NCBI GenBank assembly: GCA_016929205.1
Contig: JAFGJF010000148.1
Coordinates: 1 to 16,307 of the forward strand
From: Anaerolineae bacterium
GTDB taxonomy: Bacteria > Chloroflexota > Anaerolineae > JAFGEY01
Direction: 5' to 3'
DNA: 16,307 bases
Part shown: piece by piece, positions 13,328 to 16,307 of the stretch
How the letters are laid out: every line of letters begins with the position of its first letter
Position numbering within the stretch: position 1 is the first letter of the stretch
The notes under the pieces: model-generated
The model's database searches: none
The model's input: the letters and a program-made list of their open reading frames with translations, nothing else
Told to the model about the DNA's origin: nothing
Made by a program: the position numbers and the translations under genes

Positions 13328-16237
13328 CTACTTGTGGCTAAAGACCAGGATAACGGGAACATAGATCGTAAATGTGGTTTCTTGGCCCGGTTGTGCCACC
13401 ACCACCTGGGCAGAGGCGATGTTCCAGCCAACGCTGTTAGTCGCGGTGAGGGTGACTGTAAAGGTACCTGTTGCTGTGAACGTGTGCGTGGTATGGATGC
13501 CGGTAGCGACAGGGGAACCGTCGCCAAAATCCCATATGAAGCCCAGGTTGCTGCCGGTTGACGTGTTGGTCAAGACGGTTGTTTCGCCCAGCGTATCCGG
13601 GCTGGACGTGGTAAAGCTGGCCATCGGCGGAACGTCCTGGATAATAACCGTTGTTGTCGACTGTCGAGCGTTGATGCTGTTAGACGCGGTGACGGTAGCG
13701 GTAAACGTGCTCACCCCAGCATAAGTGTGGCTGACGACAGGCACACTGGTTTCGCTCTCACTCCCATCGCCAAAATACCAGGAATAGGTGATTCCAGACC
13801 CACTGGTGATGGTCGCAGACAAGACAGTGGCCTTGCCCAGGACGGTTGGACCATCATTGTAGGCAGCCAGACGGCCAATCGGTTGTTGGGGCAGGGTCAT
13901 CAATGCCTCGATCTCGTTCTCTGAAAGTGCTTGTGCAAAGATGTACCATTCGTCGAGTTGCCCGTCAAAGTATTGGCCGACGCTGCCATCGGACATGTCG
14001 GCGCCGAGCATAAAGGGTGCGGACGAATCATAGATGTGGTCATACGCTACGGTGCGCGAGGCGATGAGATCGCCGTCGAGATAGATGGCGAGGGAATGCC
14101 GATCGGCGTCAAAGACAGCTGCGACGTGATACCAGGTGCCTGGGTTCAACGGTGAGACAAGGTTGGACTCAAGACGATAGGCGTCGCCAGCGTTGCCATC
14201 TGGAGAAACGATAAACGTCAGGCGCGTGCTGGAACGCAAATCAAAACGATAGGCGCGGTTGGTGATACCAAACTCGTATTTGGATGCGATAATCTGCGTA
14301 TCCTCAAATCCCTCGGTGTTCATCCAGCCGGCTAAGGTCATGCTTCCGGTGATGTCCAGCCCGTTCTGCAGGGTATCGTCGATCGACAGGTACGAATCGT
14401 TGTCATTTTCAAGATCGGCCGCCAGTTTGACCTGACCGGGGGCAGAACCGACGTGGTTATGGTCAGTCAAGTGGTTGTCGCGACCCGAGCCGTCTTTGCG
14501 TTGGCCATTTGTTTCGTCCAAAGACCAGTACCCGCGCAGGCTCGGCAGTTGAGGCGGCAAGGTTTGGATGACAACTTGGGCCGAGGATGTGTCAGAGCCA
14601 AGAGAATTGTTGGCCGTCAAGGTGGCGGTAAAAATGCCCGCTGTAGCGTACGTATGTGTAGGGTTGGTGCTGGCGGCGACGGACGATCCATCACCAAAAT
14701 CCCATTCAAAGCCAAGATCGCCGCCAACAGAGTGGTTGTCAAAAGCTGTTACCTCGCCGATCATATCGGGGCTGGAGCTGCTGAACGCGGCGATAGGGAT
14801 GGTTTTCTCTACGATGACTGTTGTCGTTGTACTGTCTGTGTTGACGCTGTTGCTCGCCGTGACCATGGCGGTATAGCTGCCACTGCCAGGATAGATGTGG
14901 TTTACCACCGGGCCGCTGTCATCTGCCAAACCACCATCCCCAAAATTCCAGGTATAACTGACGTTGCTGCCGCTGGTGATTGAAGCGGATAACGTCGTGG
15001 CGGCACCTACGGGCGTAGGGCTGTCGTTGGCCGCTGTCAGGCCGACGATCGGTTCGATCAGACAATAGTCAGCCTCTTTGCCAACAGCGCGGTAGGGGCA
15101 GTCCGCTAGCTCGATAAAATACAGCAAGGCTTCTCTGTTGCGCGCCGTTTCGGTGGGAATGATTTCATCTGGAGGGTACGAACTGTTGGCCAATTCAAAG
15201 ATGAAAGAAAAAATATGTTGTGTGCCGTACATCCAATCGATGATGCTGCCATCCACCGGGTACAATGAACCGCTCTTCATAGCAACATAGCCGTTGAGCG
15301 CGGCCATGTTTTGCGCCATCGTTACGAACACATCGTGGTCATCGGCGGTCATGTCGGGAGATGGATAATCGGTATAGCTGTAGGGCCAGTAAATGAATTC
15401 GCCGTAAGTGTGGAAATCGATGTGAGCTGTGATCTGTTGTTTCTCGTCGATCTCCCTGCTTGCCACAAAGCTGTGAACGGCGTCCGTTTCGGGAGCCGAA
15501 AAAGGCGATGAACCACGATATGAACTGCTGCTCGGGTCACCGCTGGAGCCTCCGCAGCAGCCCCACTGATAACTCCAGTTGCGATTCAGGTCTGTTCCAA
15601 TATAGGAACTGCCATCGTTGGGCTGCCGGTTCTTGCGCCAGGAAGCATAGCTGCCCGTGGCATGGTCATATTCGCCGCCATCGGGATTTGTGTCAAAGAG
15701 GATATAGATCTCGCGAGTGTCGACTAGGTCGGTAATCTGTGGCGTCAACCCGTATTCATCGGTCAGGATGTGCAACAAGTACAAACCCTGTTCGACGGCG
15801 AGATGTTCGCTGGCGTGCTGGTGAATTGTAAATAGGATTTCGGGTTCTGTTTCGTCAAGCGTCGGATGGTCACTGATCTTGGCCATCCATAACTCCCGTC
15901 CCTCGTAGCTTTGTCCGATAGAGACTAGATTGAGAATGCCAGGATGGTCGGCCGCGGCCTGGTTGATTTCGATCACCATCTCGGTATAATCGTGATAGTC
16001 AGAGTCTTCCGGGGGAAAGTCCAGGGGGCCAAATGGTGGATCAATGCGCTCAACGCTGTATCCCAGCGCCTCAATCGCTTCTATTTCGTTCAAGGTGGCA
16101 CTGACTGTTATCCAAGTGTCCCCAACAGCGTCGATCGCAGCGCCGGTACCGACGATTGCAGTGCGTTGATCCCACGTGTATACGCCATACACAGTGTACT
16201 GCTGGGTATTTCCATCGTCCTCCCTCTGTGTTAGCAT
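13328..16237 (-). CDS. M14 zinc carboxypeptidase with four PKD domains and a LamG domain
   Basis: A 969-aa protein of the carboxypeptidase T-like M14 family, which removes C-terminal residues from peptides outside the cell. Residues ~12-66 form a propeptide-like part (VGTGAAIDAVGDTWITVSAT). The peptidase domain is ~78-380: zinc ligands His141 and Glu144 (HASE) and His276 (DFHTYGE); substrate-binding NPDGG and DLNRN (Asn218, Arg219); Tyr326 (SLYPVDGS); catalytic Glu348 (FIFELANS). Then come PKD1 (~397-477, NFGDGG), PKD2 (~481-558, WDFGDGS), LamG (~566-782, LRGYWSLDE to LDEWYIF), PKD3 (~787-868, YFGDGS), PKD4 (~870-948, WDFGDGS) and the tail FTIYVPVILVFSHK. All catalytic residues are intact. 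The ATG at 16237 has GGAGAAAGG 11 bases upstream. No signal peptide is present, and none is found in the 60 bases upstream before an in-frame stop. That is odd for an exoenzyme. Confidence 0.93.
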   Translation of the reverse strand: MLTQREDDGNTQQYTVYGVYTWDQRTAIVGTGAAIDAVGDTWITVSATLNEIEAIEALGYSVERIDPPFGPLDFPPEDSDYHDYTEMVIEINQAAADHPGILNLVSIGQSYEGRELWMAKISDHPTLDETEPEILFTIHQHASEHLAVEQGLYLLHILTDEYGLTPQITDLVDTREIYILFDTNPDGGEYDHATGSYASWRKNRQPNDGSSYIGTDLNRNWSYQWGCCGGSSGDPSSSSYRGSSPFSAPETDAVHSFVASREIDEKQQITAHIDFHTYGEFIYWPYSYTDYPSPDMTADDHDVFVTMAQNMAALNGYVAMKSGSLYPVDGSIIDWMYGTQHIFSFIFELANSSYPPDEIIPTETARNREALLYFIELADCPYRAVGKEADYCLIEPIVGLTAANDSPTPVGAATTLSASITSGSNVSYTWNFGDGGLADDSGPVVNHIYPGSGSYTAMVTASNSVNTDSTTTTVIVEKTIPIAAFSSSSPDMIGEVTAFDNHSVGGDLGFEWDFGDGSSVAASTNPTHTYATAGIFTATLTANNSLGSDTSSAQVVIQTLPPQLPSLRGYWSLDETNGQRKDGSGRDNHLTDHNHVGSAPGQVKLAADLENDNDSYLSIDDTLQNGLDITGSMTLAGWMNTEGFEDTQIIASKYEFGITNRAYRFDLRSSTRLTFIVSPDGNAGDAYRLESNLVSPLNPGTWYHVAAVFDADRHSLAIYLDGDLIASRTVAYDHIYDSSAPFMLGADMSDGSVGQYFDGQLDEWYIFAQALSENEIEALMTLPQQPIGRLAAYNDGPTVLGKATVLSATITSGSGITYSWYFGDGSESETSVPVVSHTYAGVSTFTATVTASNSINARQSTTTVIIQDVPPMASFTTSSPDTLGETTVLTNTSTGSNLGFIWDFGDGSPVATGIHTTHTFTATGTFTVTLTATNSVGWNIASAQVVVAQPGQETTFTIYVPVILVFSHK
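13394..13879 (-). repeat. second copy of a duplicated two-PKD module (PKD3-PKD4)
   Basis: This part of the M14 gene encodes residues ~787-948. It parallels 14564-15049 along its whole length: AAYNDGPT with AANDSPTP, SATITSGSGITYSW with SASITSGSNVSYTW, TVTASNSIN with MVTASNSVN, SSPDTLGE with SSPDMIGE, LGFIWDFGDGS with LGFEWDFGDGS. An internal duplication of a two-domain unit is the simplest explanation. Confidence 0.75.
14564..15049 (-). repeat. first copy of a duplicated two-PKD module (PKD1-PKD2)
   Basis: This part encodes residues ~397-558 of the M14 protein and corresponds to 13394-13879. The LamG domain (about 13892-14542) lies between the copies. The protein copies are similar but not identical, so the duplication is not recent. 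Confidence 0.75.
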
Positions 16238-16248
16238 GAGTGAGACAA

Positions 16249-16289
16249 CCTTTCTCCGGAAATTAGTGTATAATGAGGGCGGAGAAAGG
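16249..16289. promoter_or_regulatory. divergent intergenic region with inverted Shine-Dalgarno repeats
   Basis: CCTTTCTCCG (16249-16258) and CGGAGAAAGG (16280-16289) are a perfect 10-bp inverted repeat with a 21-base centre. Each arm supplies the ribosome-binding site of one of the two divergent genes: M14 to the left (11 bases to the ATG at 16237), and the gene at 16297 to the right (7 bases to the ATG). TATAAT (16269-16274) in the centre could be the -10 box of the right-hand gene, though no good -35 was seen. Confidence 0.4.
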
Positions 16290-16296
16290 ACCAGTT

Positions 16297-16307
16297 ATGT
16301 CAGACGA
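16297..16307 (+). CDS. start of a divergent gene cut by the window edge
   Basis: ATG at 16297 begins a frame reading Met-Ser-Asp before the window ends. GGAGAAAGGA (16281-16290) lies 6 bases before it, and TATAAT (16269-16274) sits further upstream. Nothing can be said about the product. Confidence 0.4.

Overview
The window looks like part of a Chloroflexota (Anaerolineae or Caldilinea-type) chromosome, probably from a metagenome-assembled genome. The signs are a TPR protein carrying the AWLWLSAIVDDP / CLERVIAINPDN pattern common in that phylum, a bacterial tricorn protease, a secreted protein with the degenerate 'SIAGTSSGG..GFWGGG' module, and two secreted proteins with a C-terminal IYLPLVL-like tail. 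This placement rests on recalled family patterns only; no database search was possible.

Left part (1-2943, + strand): a tightly packed gene run. It holds the 3' part of a D-2-hydroxyacid dehydrogenase, an unrecognised ~158-aa protein that starts with TTG one base after the dehydrogenase stop, a TPR + DUF1189-like membrane protein, and a flavin reductase-like FMN protein. Spacings of 1, 16 and 42 bases suggest one transcript.

Middle part (2944-9437, + strand): three well-separated single genes, each with its own upstream region. They are a complete cytosolic tricorn protease (1080 aa, catalytic H742/S964/E1022), a DegT/DnrJ/EryC1-type PLP aminotransferase, and a neutral-ceramidase-like metal hydrolase. 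The two larger intergenic regions carry notable DNA structure: TGACGT hexamers at exact 22-bp spacing before the aminotransferase gene, and a perfect 18-bp palindrome before the hydrolase gene.

Junction (9438-10020): a fatty acid desaturase lacking its N-terminal half, and so two of its histidine boxes, sits directly against the hydrolase stop codon. Its 3' end runs 44 bases into a convergent gene. This looks like a remnant left by rearrangement.

Right part (9977-16237, mostly - strand): an 'exoprotein' region. In transcription order it has a large M14 zinc carboxypeptidase with four PKD domains around a LamG domain, a clan CD cysteine peptidase (C13/legumain-like) with a PPC domain, and a small secreted beta-rich protein. 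The gap between the two peptidase genes holds a + strand ORF whose 3' half matches the PCP_red domain (the C-terminal domain of light-independent protochlorophyllide reductase subunit B), with a strong Shine-Dalgarno sequence inside it. It may be a small gene or a truncated one. At the right edge a divergent gene begins at 16297. It shares with the M14 gene a short intergenic region in which the two Shine-Dalgarno sequences form a 10-bp inverted repeat.

The strongest leads for something undescribed are the shared C-terminal tail of the exoproteins, the missing signal peptide on the M14 enzyme, the TGACGT array, the PCP_red-like remnant, and the two apparently 5'-truncated genes within 4 kb. 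No defence system, CRISPR array, transposase, tRNA or rRNA was seen.
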